From: Planctomycetota bacterium | GTDB lineage: Bacteria > Planctomycetota > UBA8108 > UBA1146 | Direction: 5' to 3' | Assembly (NCBI GenBank): GCA_014240375.1 | Contig: JAAZXB010000004.1 | Location: 113,437 to 177,436, forward strand | Length of the DNA: 64,000 nucleotides | Part shown: positions 53,052 through 61,857 of the stretch, piece by piece | How the letters are laid out: each line of letters starts with the position of its first letter | Position numbering within the stretch: position 1 is the stretch's first letter | Notes under the pieces: generated by a model | Seen by the model: only the letters and a program-made list of their open reading frames with translations | Told to the model about the DNA's origin: nothing | The model's database searches: none | Program-made: the position numbers and the translations under genes

Positions 53052-53582
53052 CTACTTGGCCCCTGCGGCCTTGAGGAGTTGGATGATCTCGGGGTCTGGG
53101 GACTCCGCAAGTAAGGCGCACTGGAGTACTGATGAGGTGCCGGGTTCGTCCTCCGTCCTGGCGTTGACATCGGCACCCGCCTCGATCAGCAGCGTGACGA
53201 TTTCGGGGGATGAGGGCTCTAAAAATACTGCGAGCATCAGCGGGGTGTAGCCCCACGCGCCCTTACAGTTGACATCGGCACCCGCCTCGATCAGCAGCGT
53301 GAAAATCTCCAGCGACGATTTGGTAACGGCGGCCAGCAGCGGGGTCACTTCGAAACTCTGCCCTGAAATCTCATGCTCCCGCCCGGCATTTACATCCGCA
53401 CCCTGGCGGATCAGCCGCCGGATTTCGACCACAGTTGGCGACCCTGATTCAGTCCCATCTACCAACAACTTCAGCAACTTCTCGGTGGTATCGTATCTCT
53501 CCCGCACCGACGGCCCGCACCCGGGCGCACCCGGGCCGCAGATCATCACGATCATCAGTACAGCGATGTAAATCCGGTTCAT
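53052..53582 (-). CDS. Ankyrin-repeat lipoprotein
   Basis: A 176-residue protein with a signal ending in the lipobox GAPGC (RIYIAVLMIVMICGPGAPGC), so likely lipid-anchored in the envelope. Three or four ankyrin repeats follow: EIRRLIRQGADVNAG, TPLLAAVTKSSLEIFTLLIE, AGADVNCKGAWGYTPLMLAV, then IVTLLIEAGADVNARTEDEP. The start at 53582 has AAGGAG 5 nt upstream. Ankyrin repeats bind proteins, but no partner is evident. Neighbours are unrelated (tRNA-Ala and an esterase). Confidence 0.85.
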   Translation of the reverse strand: MNRIYIAVLMIVMICGPGAPGCGPSVRERYDTTEKLLKLLVDGTESGSPTVVEIRRLIRQGADVNAGREHEISGQSFEVTPLLAAVTKSSLEIFTLLIEAGADVNCKGAWGYTPLMLAVFLEPSSPEIVTLLIEAGADVNARTEDEPGTSSVLQCALLAESPDPEIIQLLKAAGAK

Positions 53583-54069
53583 CTGTGCTCCTTCGTTTGG
53601 AACGATCACTCCCTCATTGAGTTGATTGAAGCGTAACACCAGTGACAAAACCACGGTACTCGGGAGGACGATTCAGCAGCCAGGCTTGCCGGGGATCTCG
53701 AATCTCGTGGTTTCCACCACCGTTTCGCCCCCTGGAGCTGGCGTGCCCCGGGACCCCATCGAAATCGCCGAAGTTACCCACACACACATCTTCCAGCTGC
53801 TCGTTCAGCTCCTCGTTTTCCAGTTCCTCGTTTTCCAGTTCCTCGTTTTCCAGTTCCTCGTTGCAGAGTTTCTTGCTCTCCTGGTCATCTCACTTGTTGT
53901 CGTCGGTCCTGTCGGTTCCCTTTCGTGGGTCGCTGTGGATGCCTCTATCCGGTTCTGGAGCCGCATCAGACGGAAGAATCCTCGACCCCTGACCACCCCA
54001 CCCCTGCACGCCCCTCCCCGCCATACGGGTTGCATCTGACCCAGGGATTCTCATGATGCTCGGGGAGGA
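53583..54069. other. Divergent intergenic region containing a tandem array
   Basis: About 490 bp between the ankyrin lipoprotein and the esterase-like gene. The tandem array at 53794-53863 sits in the middle. Open frames through the array exist only because its unit is 15 bp long, and their composition is repetitive. No promoter pair was convincing. Confidence 0.5.
53794..53863. repeat. Tandem array, 15-bp units
   Basis: Copies of CAGTTCCTCGTTTTC: two perfect ones at 53821-53850, a one-base variant at 53806-53820, and shorter degenerate copies at each end. It lies in the divergent gap between an ankyrin lipoprotein and an esterase-like lipoprotein. Confidence 0.88.
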
Positions 54070-54807
54070 ATGATGAAGGCTGGTTTCTGGTTGAGCGCAA
54101 TCATCGGTCGCTGGAACTGGCTCGCCCCATTGCTGGCGGTCAGCCTCATCGGCTGTAACTCTTTGCCTGACCTTACCGAGGAGACCGAATTGAAAGTGGC
54201 TCAGCAAGAAAACGTCGTGGTGGTGCATGGCTTGTTCCGGACCCAGCGTGCGATGCGGCCCTTACGCACCCCCCTGAGTGACGCCGGCTTCCATGTGATC
54301 GAATATCGTTACCCTTCCACCCGCAAGAGTGTCGATGAGTTGGGGCGTGAACTGCGCCAATTCCTCATCGATCAGGTCGCCCTGGCACCGCAAGTTCCCC
54401 TCCACGTTGTCGGTCACAGCCTTGGAGCGGTGATCGCGGTCAAGGCCACTACCCCGACCATCACCGGTATCGGACGGGTCGTACAGATCAGCCCGCCCAA
54501 TCTGGGATCGCCATGGGCCGGTTCGCTGGAGGGGATGCTGGGTTCGTGGATCGCCTCGATCGAGGAACTCTCCAATCGCAAAGGAGGCCCACTGCCACTG
54601 GGGACGAAACCAGGATCCACCACCGGGGTGATTGCCGCCAACAGCGACACTCTGGTCCCCCAGGAATTGACCTACCTCGATGGGGCGGTCGATCAGATCC
54701 ATCTGCCCGGCTCACACACCTTCGTCTTCTGGCGCTCTCGTACCCAGCAGGAGATCATCCATTTCCTGGTTCATGGGCGATTTTCCGACGATGCTCCCCG
54801 CCCTTGA
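54070..54807 (+). CDS. Alpha/beta-hydrolase lipoprotein (esterase/lipase-like)
   Basis: A 245-residue protein, probably a lipoprotein (LAPLLAVSLIGC lipobox, Cys30). The remaining chain is an alpha/beta-hydrolase fold: VVVVHGLFRTQRAMRPLRTP as the oxyanion segment, the nucleophile elbow VVGHSLGAVIAV (GHSLG), and a likely catalytic His in GSHTFVFWRS. It recalls triacylglycerol-lipase-like or PGAP1-type proteins. Two consecutive ATGs at 54070 and 54073 follow GGGGAGGA. The substrate is not known. Confidence 0.85.
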   Translation: MMKAGFWLSAIIGRWNWLAPLLAVSLIGCNSLPDLTEETELKVAQQENVVVVHGLFRTQRAMRPLRTPLSDAGFHVIEYRYPSTRKSVDELGRELRQFLIDQVALAPQVPLHVVGHSLGAVIAVKATTPTITGIGRVVQISPPNLGSPWAGSLEGMLGSWIASIEELSNRKGGPLPLGTKPGSTTGVIAANSDTLVPQELTYLDGAVDQIHLPGSHTFVFWRSRTQQEIIHFLVHGRFSDDAPRP

Positions 54808-54819
54808 GGAGTCTCCACC

Positions 54820-55917
54820 TCACTCCTGAGGCTTCTCGGTAGTCGACTCCAGTTGTTCTACCAACGCTTCACAGGCGAGTGAAGCGCCGTGGTTTTCGAG
54901 GCGGATCTGGAAAGTTTTCTCATCCCCATGCTGGTAGCGCGGATCGTAGTGATACTCGAGTAAACATCGCGCAGCCGATTGAGGATCCCCTTGTTCGAGA
55001 CAACGTTGCACATGATCGACTCGATCGTCGCCCAGATGGCTGTAACTTCGTAGACGATCGACCCGCTGATGTAACTTTTCCCACCCATCCCCGGTGTCGT
55101 ACTCATCGACCAGCCACCGAACGCGCTGCTCCAGCGAAGCGATCAGTTCGATTCGTGGAGCGGCGCCCATCTTTTGCCACAGTGCTGCAGGAATCTGCCG
55201 ATTCCCCACCTTACGACTTTCTCCCTCGATGAGAATCCAGGGCGCACCTCCATCGACTCGGGACAGTGCTGCGGCGAGCATGCTTTCAAAATGTTTCTGA
55301 CTGGTCGGCACCAATCCCAGATCCCCGAGGATCGATGATCGGTGCCCGGCGTAGAGTTCCAGATCGATGACTCGATCTGGAAATCGAAGAGCCACCTGGC
55401 GCAACACATCGGTTTTTCCAACACCGGTGTACCCGTCCAATATCCACAATTGTGTCAGATCACACCGCTCCAACTGGCGCAACACCGACTTCCGGAAACT
55501 GCGATAACCACCGAGCAGTTTTTTTGCCGGCTGCCCTGACTGGATCAAGAACTGGACCACATGCGCCGAACGATCTCCCCCTCGGGCGCAACAGATGACC
55601 GGCTCACTCTTCTCAGGAATCTGTGAAATCAGTTGCTCGCGAAAAGCGTGGAGACGTTGATTCAGGCGTCGCAGTGCCCAGCGAGTGGCAGACTCGTTTC
55701 CCTCGACTCGATACAGGGTTCCGGCGACCTTTCGCTCTTCATCGTCGAGCAATGGAACATTTCGAGCCCCTGGGATGTGATCCTCGGCGAACTCACCCGG
55801 AGATCGGACATCGATGATGTGGAGGGCCGGAGAAACCTTCGAAAACTGGATCTCCGGCACCGGATTTCCAGAAGGGCAAAATTCAGGGTTGTCTATATTT
55901 GCCGATTGAGGAGGCAA
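54820..55917 (-). CDS. mnmH: tRNA 2-selenouridine synthase
   Basis: A 365-residue protein. An N-terminal rhodanese domain (about 25-130: IIDVRSPGEFAEDHIPGARN, catalytic Cys110 in ICCARGGDRSAHV) is joined to a P-loop domain (GYTGVGKT at 162-169, and ILIEGESRKVGNRQIP). This layout is that of MnmH/SelU, which replaces sulfur of 2-thiouridine at the wobble base of tRNA-Lys, -Glu and -Gln with selenium, via geranylated intermediates. The start is TTG with AGGAG upstream. It requires selenophosphate from SelD, which is not in the window. Confidence 0.92.
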   Translation of the reverse strand: MPPQSANIDNPEFCPSGNPVPEIQFSKVSPALHIIDVRSPGEFAEDHIPGARNVPLLDDEERKVAGTLYRVEGNESATRWALRRLNQRLHAFREQLISQIPEKSEPVICCARGGDRSAHVVQFLIQSGQPAKKLLGGYRSFRKSVLRQLERCDLTQLWILDGYTGVGKTDVLRQVALRFPDRVIDLELYAGHRSSILGDLGLVPTSQKHFESMLAAALSRVDGGAPWILIEGESRKVGNRQIPAALWQKMGAAPRIELIASLEQRVRWLVDEYDTGDGWEKLHQRVDRLRSYSHLGDDRVDHVQRCLEQGDPQSAARCLLEYHYDPRYQHGDEKTFQIRLENHGASLACEALVEQLESTTEKPQE

Positions 55918-56023
55918 TTCGGGCTCCTACCTGTAAAACTATGCGCATCGTCGTCAGAATACTCCTTTTCGAAGCGACCTGGGACTATTTGCGGGGTTCA
56001 GATGCAAGGTCGGAGTCATCCTG

Positions 56024-56626
56024 ATGGAAGTTGACGATGAGGAACTGATGCGTCGGTTCCAGCAGGGAGACCCGGACGCCTTCGACCTGCTGGTGCATAG
56101 GCACCTCGATTTCGTGATCCGTCACGCTCGACGGTACCTGCGCGACCTGGCCGGCGCAGAAGATGTGGCTCAGGTCGTGTTTCTGCGGGTGTGGAACTCT
56201 CGAGACCGCTTCCGAGAGTCGATCTCGTTCCGTGGCTGGATCGCAAAAATTACCACGCGGATCGCCCTCAACGAGATTCGCACCAGAAAGAGAAAGCGCT
56301 GGACCCCCCGCTCGGCCCTCTCCAGCGACCCGGACGCGGTGGTCGGCAGTGACTGGGTCGGCGGATCGATTCGATCGAAAGATCCGGCGCAGGAGTTGTT
56401 GGGTAAAGAAAAGGCAAAGGCGGTACGAGATGCGATCGAACGCCTTGAAGAACCTGGCCGACAAGCGATCTGGCTCCAAAATTTCGAGGACTGGTCAGTG
56501 GTGAGGATTGCCGAATCTCTCGGAATGACCGTTTCCGCCACCAAGTCGGTGTTGTTCCGGGCGAGAAAAGCATTGCTGATCGACTTGAACGATTACCTCG
56601 ACGATACCCGAGAAGACCGATCTTGA
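56024..56626 (+). CDS. ECF-family RNA polymerase sigma factor
   Basis: A 200-residue sigma-70-type factor with region 2 (LMRRFQQGDPDAFDLLVHRH, AEDVAQVVFLRVWNSRDRFR) and region 4 (RDAIERLEEPGRQAIWLQNF, VVRIAESLGMTVSATKSVLF, RARKALL). It should direct polymerase to a small envelope- or stress-related regulon. The linker between regions is longer than usual. CGGAG precedes the ATG. The next gene starts 41 bp downstream and looks like its anti-sigma partner. Confidence 0.93.
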   Translation: MEVDDEELMRRFQQGDPDAFDLLVHRHLDFVIRHARRYLRDLAGAEDVAQVVFLRVWNSRDRFRESISFRGWIAKITTRIALNEIRTRKRKRWTPRSALSSDPDAVVGSDWVGGSIRSKDPAQELLGKEKAKAVRDAIERLEEPGRQAIWLQNFEDWSVVRIAESLGMTVSATKSVLFRARKALLIDLNDYLDDTREDRS

Positions 56627-56666
56627 GTTTCCAGCCAATGTTCCCTCGAGGAACACAGGAGAATTG

Positions 56667-57134
56667 ATGCACGAAGAGGACCACAAGACGAGCAAGGCTT
56701 TGCAGTCGCTCCTCGATGAAGCGGCTCGCCTCGAGCCGACCTTGAATCTCGATATGGAAACGGTAGAGCCGACCGACCCAGAGGCCTTTCTCGCCCGCAT
56801 CAAGCAGCGCATCCAGCAGCGTCAAAGACAACGGAAATGGTTTTCTGCTGCCGCTGCAGCGCTGTTGTTGGCGGCCATCATCCTCCCCTTCACGATGCCG
56901 GATGCGACGATTCCTGGATCGGGCTCCAGTCGCCCCATCGCTCTCTCGTCGCTGGTCGAAAGCCCGACCTCGGAACTGCTGGAACAGCTCGACGTACTGG
57001 AACTGCTCGAAGGTCTCGATCCGCAACTGATCGCGACCTTGATCCCCTCCCACGTCGACACCGTCGATGGATTCGATCTCGCTCTGGCGGACTTGCCGCT
57101 GGAGTTACTCATGGTCGATGAAGAGGAGGAATGA
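56667..57134 (+). CDS. Probable anti-sigma factor, single-pass
   Basis: A 155-residue protein with an acidic, helical N-terminal cytoplasmic part (about 1-60), one membrane segment (about 60-77, SAAAAALLLAAIILPF), and an outside region of about 75 residues, ending in EEEE. It lies between an ECF sigma factor and an exported DUF3106-like protein, which fits an anti-sigma role, but no zinc-binding ASD motif (HxxxCxxC) is visible. The ATG at 56667 has AGGAG upstream. Confidence 0.7.
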   Translation: MHEEDHKTSKALQSLLDEAARLEPTLNLDMETVEPTDPEAFLARIKQRIQQRQRQRKWFSAAAAALLLAAIILPFTMPDATIPGSGSSRPIALSSLVESPTSELLEQLDVLELLEGLDPQLIATLIPSHVDTVDGFDLALADLPLELLMVDEEEE

Positions 57135-58231
57135 TGAAAGGGAGCACCACTCTTCTCCTACTCCTCGGCTGGCTGCTGCTTCTGGGATCTCCTGGGATCG
57201 GCACCGCCCAGTCCACCGATGATTCCGCTCAATCTTCCCAAGAAAAGCGATCGGAAGCGCTCGAGCGGTGGAATTCACTGTCGAGCGAGAGGCGCTTGGC
57301 TTTGGCTCGTGTTCATTCAACCCTGCAGGATATGCCCGCAGTACAGCGGAAAAAGTTGATTCAGAGATTGAGACAACTGCCACCTCAAGATGCACCCAAG
57401 GTGGTGAATCGACTTCGCCAATTCATGAAGTCATCCGCTGCCGATCGAAAAGATGTCCGTCAACGGCGAACCGCTCTACGGTTGTGGGATTTCCAACTCT
57501 CCAAAGAAGACCGCCAGCACTTTCGCAACTGTTCCACGGCCCAGAAGAAAACCTTTCTCGACGAGCAGATCAACCTGCGGATGCCACAACTTCTCTCCGC
57601 TCTTCCCCCAGCGGAGCGTCAGAAGATCGAGAGTCTCCCTCCACATGAGCAACGCTTGGTGCTGATGGGACGAAGAATCCATCGCTCTCTCTCTCTCTCC
57701 AAGCATGGGCATCGTGTCATGTATCTGGTTCGCCACTTCACCCGGGCGCAGATGAATCACTTCATCGAGACTGGCGAAGTGGATGAGAGTCACCCGCAAC
57801 TGCAAGAAGCCGTTGCTCAGTTGAGTGATGGGATGAAGCAACGAATCCAGAAGCTGTTGCGAAAAGGACGTGATCGACGCTCCAGGCCGAGGGGAGGCTT
57901 TCGACCACCAGAGGCCGGAGGCCCCGATCAAAGACCTCCTCCTCCGGGAGCCAGAGGGCGCAATCATCCACCTGGTGCCGCCAACCCGGATCGAAGACCC
58001 CCACCAGGAGTCGGGCCACGCCGGTTACGACCGGATGGCACGGATCGACGCACCCTCCCAGAACGCCCCCGCCGAGAAATGAAGCGAGGAGCCTCTCTCG
58101 AAGGACCGGCTCTGCCAGCTCTCAAAGCGCTGAAAGAAGTGAACCACGCACCTCAAAATCGCAAACCACAGGCTCTGGAAGGGCTCCACCGCTCCCTGGA
58201 AGACCTCGGAGCGCTCGACCACAACTCCTGA
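57131..58231 (+). CDS. Exported DUF3106-like protein with Pro/Arg-rich tail
   Basis: A 366-residue protein with a signal peptide (TTLLLLLGWLLLLGSPGIGTA). Residues of about 40-230 hold helical repeats of a DUF3106-like kind (WNSLSSERRLALARV, LPPAERQKIESLPPHEQRLV), which often occur in exported proteins beside ECF systems. The C-terminal third is Pro/Gly/Arg-rich and low complexity. It overlaps the anti-sigma stop by ATGA. It may sense or buffer a periplasmic signal, but this is inference. Confidence 0.75.
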   Translation: MMKGSTTLLLLLGWLLLLGSPGIGTAQSTDDSAQSSQEKRSEALERWNSLSSERRLALARVHSTLQDMPAVQRKKLIQRLRQLPPQDAPKVVNRLRQFMKSSAADRKDVRQRRTALRLWDFQLSKEDRQHFRNCSTAQKKTFLDEQINLRMPQLLSALPPAERQKIESLPPHEQRLVLMGRRIHRSLSLSKHGHRVMYLVRHFTRAQMNHFIETGEVDESHPQLQEAVAQLSDGMKQRIQKLLRKGRDRRSRPRGGFRPPEAGGPDQRPPPPGARGRNHPPGAANPDRRPPPGVGPRRLRPDGTDRRTLPERPRREMKRGASLEGPALPALKALKEVNHAPQNRKPQALEGLHRSLEDLGALDHNS

Positions 58232-58323
58232 TTCCTGGATCGGTGATACCGCTCCACAGGATCCTGGGGCACTTTCTACCCTCACCCGCTCACAGATCCT
58301 TTGAATCCACTGCCTCCTCTCCC

Positions 58324-58351
58324 TTGACCCGATTTCTCTGCTTGCTAGGAT
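58324..58351 (+). promoter_or_regulatory. Sigma-70-type promoter for the zinc-ribbon gene
   Basis: TTGACC at 58324-58329, a 16-bp spacer and TAGGAT at 58346-58351, 32 bp before the ATG at 58384. It separates this gene from the ECF operon. Confidence 0.65.
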
Positions 58352-58383
58352 TTTAGATTCCTGAACGAACACGAGAGGATCCG

Positions 58384-58845
58384 ATGGCCAAGCGCAGTAA
58401 ACCCGCCGCACGAAAAAATAGACGCGGCGGATCCAGTAAGAAGAACACTCCCAAGTTAGTCCAAGCGGCGCCCGCTTCTGGTGGCATTCCCGTGGTCTGC
58501 AGCGAGTGCTACTCCGACTTCCTGTTCATACCCAACACCTCCAGCACATCTGCAAACTGTCCCGTCTGCATGCACAGCGGTCAGGTGCCAGACTCTGGAG
58601 AGGTCGCGCGCATCTCGATGGCAAAAGCAAGTGAACAGAAGGCGCTCGTCGCCGCTTCCGTTCCAGGAGTCTTGTTCGTCTTGATCGGACTCTTCTATAT
58701 GATGCAGTTGAACTCCGCTGGTTCACCCGCAGAACTCGGTCCGGCGCTGAACTACTCGCTTCTGGGCGGCACCATTCTGTTGTTCCTGATCACCCTCGTC
58801 TTCGCCGCTCGTTATGAGAAGAGTCGCAGCGAGATCTACTTCTAG
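58384..58845 (+). CDS. Zinc-ribbon membrane protein of unknown function
   Basis: A 153-residue protein. A Lys/Arg-rich N-terminus (MAKRSKPAARKNRRGG) precedes two CxxC knuckles (CSEC and CPVC, 17 residues apart, with an aromatic patch) that should bind one zinc. Two membrane segments follow (about 82-97 LVAASVPGVLFVLIGLFYM; about 117-137 LLGGTILLFLITLVFAAR). GAGAGGAT lies before the ATG. It may bind nucleic acid or protein near the membrane; function unknown. Confidence 0.72.
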   Translation: MAKRSKPAARKNRRGGSSKKNTPKLVQAAPASGGIPVVCSECYSDFLFIPNTSSTSANCPVCMHSGQVPDSGEVARISMAKASEQKALVAASVPGVLFVLIGLFYMMQLNSAGSPAELGPALNYSLLGGTILLFLITLVFAARYEKSRSEIYF

Positions 58846-58865
58846 ATCAGCGCTGCACCACTTCA

Positions 58866-60569
58866 TCAACGCTCGACGAAGGTTCCATGATTCTCCTCGG
58901 CCAGCAGCCTCATCAATTGGGATGCGGCAGGATCCAGATGGAATCCAATGGTGTGGATCTTGACCTTGCGCTGCTGGTTACGAGCACGAATCGCAGCGAG
59001 GATCCCCCCCGGCTCGACTATTTTCCCCATCGTGGGAGCTCCGTCACTGAGGAAGTAGATGGTGTTGACTTCCGGGTCATCGAGAGCAGAAACCAAGGTG
59101 TCATAAACATTGGTCATCCCCCGGGGGCCCAGCGATCTGACGTAATCCATCGCATCGGAGCGAATCCCATCCTCCATCTCGACGAGACCCGGTCGCCAGG
59201 GAGTAAAGGTGCTCTCGAAGGCGATGATGTTGAACTGGGTGCCATCGGGGATCCCGTCGAGCACTCTCAACAGTTCGCGGCGTGCGACCTCGATCTTGGC
59301 CATCTTCTCTCTCTTACGAGTCTTGCCGGATGAGCCTTCATCGACACCGGTTCCACCACGCTGGATCCGCCCTCCGGGAAGTTTGACCGTATCGACCTCA
59401 TAGGGCTCTTCCATGCTTCCGGAAATATCGACGATGAAGGTGACAAAGCGACTGAGTACTCTCAGTCCATAATAGGTTCCGGTGGTGCTCTCCGAAGACT
59501 CCTCACGGATTCGCTCGTACTCCTCACGAGAAATCCCGCGGATCTCTGCATCTTTTCCTTCCCGGTCCCACCAGGAGGTCCAGGAAACTTCACTGGGGCC
59601 GTAGTCCTGGCCCGTCAACCAGACCAGCGCATCGCAGATATCATCGAGGACTCGACCCTCATGCTTTCCAATCTGCTTGACCAGAGCTTCGGCCACTTCC
59701 TTGCCGCCGATTTTCCGTAGCGCCTGAACCGTCGACACCTGCACCTCGGAAAATTCGTCCTTCAGCATCGGAAGTAAGATTTTGATCACTTCAGGGTCGT
59801 GAGTGTCCCCGAAGATATCGACCGCACAGGCTCGTACGGTCCAGTGTTTACTTTTCAGAGCCCTGTGAAAGGTACGGCTCTGATCATCGGCTTCCAGCTG
59901 CTGGAGAGCCTGAAGCACTGCCACCTGCAACTTGGCATCATTGACCCTGAACAACTTGCCCAGTTTCTTCTTGGAAGACTCGACCCGGTGCATGCGGATC
60001 AGATCGACGATCAATGCCTGGTTGTGCGGCGGAATCTTGCGATTCCCGAGAATTTTAGCAGCGGACTCCCCCGCCGCAGAATTGTCGGCACGCAGTGCGA
60101 TGGAGAGGAGAATATTCTGCGACTCGACATCGAGTACCGGGACCCTGAGGATCCCCTTCTCGGCGATGTAATCGGACTCTCCCTGGCTCAGGTCACGGTC
60201 CCAACAGTCTCTCACCACCCAGTAGGACCGGATCGGTAGAATCGTCAGACCCGACTCCACCACCGCCTGCAATCCCACCGAATGGCGATGGAGAGCGACC
60301 AGGCGAATTGCGGATTCTATGATCGATGTCTTCTCACTTCGATCTTCGATGATCTTCGCCAAAAATTCCGAAGCTTCCAGAGAATCGATTTCACCGATCT
60401 TCTGGACCGCTTCAATTCGTTCCAACACCTCGAGATTTTTTTGCTGTCTGAACTGTTCTTTCCAGTGTTCTAGACCCTGAGCCTCCACCTCGGACGAGCA
60501 AAAGAGCACAAAGATAGAGCACCAGAGGAGCATCTGGCAGATCCCAGCACACCGAGAAGCATTGAACAT
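58866..60569 (-). CDS. Exported HEAT-repeat plus von Willebrand A protein
   Basis: A 567-residue protein with a signal segment (MLLWCSIFVLFCSSEVEAQ). HEAT-type helical repeats fill about 35-320 (clear ones near WTVRACAVDIFGDTHDPEVI and EVQVSTVQALRKIGGKEVAE). The von Willebrand A domain begins about residue 370 with the MIDAS motif DISGSM (381-386) and FLSDGAPTMGK near the end. The start at 60569 follows AAAGG; an upstream extension is unsupported. It shares its domain plan with the protein at 23086, so the two are paralogues or analogues. Ligand unknown. Confidence 0.85.
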   Translation of the reverse strand: MFNASRCAGICQMLLWCSIFVLFCSSEVEAQGLEHWKEQFRQQKNLEVLERIEAVQKIGEIDSLEASEFLAKIIEDRSEKTSIIESAIRLVALHRHSVGLQAVVESGLTILPIRSYWVVRDCWDRDLSQGESDYIAEKGILRVPVLDVESQNILLSIALRADNSAAGESAAKILGNRKIPPHNQALIVDLIRMHRVESSKKKLGKLFRVNDAKLQVAVLQALQQLEADDQSRTFHRALKSKHWTVRACAVDIFGDTHDPEVIKILLPMLKDEFSEVQVSTVQALRKIGGKEVAEALVKQIGKHEGRVLDDICDALVWLTGQDYGPSEVSWTSWWDREGKDAEIRGISREEYERIREESSESTTGTYYGLRVLSRFVTFIVDISGSMEEPYEVDTVKLPGGRIQRGGTGVDEGSSGKTRKREKMAKIEVARRELLRVLDGIPDGTQFNIIAFESTFTPWRPGLVEMEDGIRSDAMDYVRSLGPRGMTNVYDTLVSALDDPEVNTIYFLSDGAPTMGKIVEPGGILAAIRARNQQRKVKIHTIGFHLDPAASQLMRLLAEENHGTFVER

Positions 60570-60780
60570 CAATAGACCTTTCCGAGAAGTCGGATGCCAC
60601 TGCTCTCGAAACGGGTGAGAGGCACCAATACTGTCGGTACCGAGTCTCGCCACTCGATGGAACCGACTCGAACCTGTTATCCTGTCCATCTCCAACGAAC
60701 AGCACGATATGATTCTGGCCGCAGGAACTGCTCATGTCCATCCCCCGATCGTCTCTCATTCTGGACACACGAGGTGATAG

Positions 60781-61857
60781 TTGAAATCTGGCCCCCTGCT
60801 GTCCATGGCTCCGATCCTGCTGCTGGGATTACTTTTCATCTCTCTTCCACAGATGGGCAGTACTGAAACTCGCCAGCGAGGCGACCAGGAGGCACACGCC
60901 GCGACTGCAGGACAACACTGGCCCAAACCAACAGGAGTTACGATTCTCCTGATGGGAGAAGACCCCGCCGAGAGATTTTCCACTAACTTGCAGTGGGCTC
61001 AACAAGTCGGATTTCGCTGGATCCAGATCACATTCCCCAGCTACCAGAGTCGATTCGATTCATCTTCTTTACCGGTAGAGGACCACAGGAGTCCATCCTT
61101 GACCCAACTCTCCCGAGCGATTGACGCTGCCAGGAATGCGGGGATGCAGGTGGCCTTGCAACCGCTGCTGTTGCTCCAGGATCCTCACGACCCTCACTGG
61201 CGCGGACAGTTGAAACCGATCGAACCCAAGAGGTGGTTTCGGCACTACCAGCAGTGGATCCTGAGTCTTGCCCAGCTGGCTCAACGACATCAGGTCGACC
61301 TGTTCTTCGTCGGTAGCGAGTTGTCCTCACTCGAACACGACAGCGAAAGTTGGCTTCGCATCATCAAAGATGTACGTCACTCCTTTTCCGGCTGGGTCAG
61401 TTACTCTGCCAACTGGGATCATTGGCAACAGATCGGATTTGCTAGCCAACTCGATGCGTTAGGGCTCAACGGATACATCCCTCTGGCCACCACCAACGAT
61501 GACCGAGATGAGGCTCTGGTGGCTCGATGGTTACCATTTCGGTCGAGGATTCACCGCTGGACCCGCGACTCCGGCATTCCGGTATTCTTCAGCGAGTTGG
61601 GCTTCCCATCCCACTCCCTCGGATTGCAAGAACCGTGGAATCACACCGTGGTGGCTGCTGCAGACCCCGTCCTACAGGCTCGAGGCTATCAGTCCTTCCT
61701 CGACACTTTTTCGACAGATCCCCTGCTGCAGGGGGTTTTCTTCTATGCACTTCACATGGATGGCGGCGAGCATGACCCGAGTTACACTCCAGCAGGGAAA
61801 CCTGCTGAGGAATTGCTCCGAGCCCATCTCCAGAGAGGAACCGGGGAACCCAGATGA
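60781..61857 (+). CDS. Glycoside hydrolase family 113-like exported protein
   Basis: A 358-residue protein with a signal peptide (MAPILLLGLLFISLPQMGS). A TIM-barrel follows with features of GH113-like endo-mannanases: GVTILLMGEDP, GFRWIQITFP, the acid/base FVGSELSS (Glu180), the strand GLNGYIPLA, and the nucleophile FFSELGFPS (Glu272). Such enzymes cut beta-1,4-mannan-type chains; the precise substrate is uncertain. The start TTG at 60781 has GAGGTG 4 nt upstream; an ATG at 60805 is possible. Its stop overlaps the next gene (ATGA). Confidence 0.75.
   Translation: MKSGPLLSMAPILLLGLLFISLPQMGSTETRQRGDQEAHAATAGQHWPKPTGVTILLMGEDPAERFSTNLQWAQQVGFRWIQITFPSYQSRFDSSSLPVEDHRSPSLTQLSRAIDAARNAGMQVALQPLLLLQDPHDPHWRGQLKPIEPKRWFRHYQQWILSLAQLAQRHQVDLFFVGSELSSLEHDSESWLRIIKDVRHSFSGWVSYSANWDHWQQIGFASQLDALGLNGYIPLATTNDDRDEALVARWLPFRSRIHRWTRDSGIPVFFSELGFPSHSLGLQEPWNHTVVAAADPVLQARGYQSFLDTFSTDPLLQGVFFYALHMDGGEHDPSYTPAGKPAEELLRAHLQRGTGEPR

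Noticed and set aside
53626..54039. Rightward ORF of 137 codons through the 15-bp array
   Set aside because: The open frame depends on the array (FQFLV repeats), it lacks a ribosome site, and the rest is low-quality sequence.
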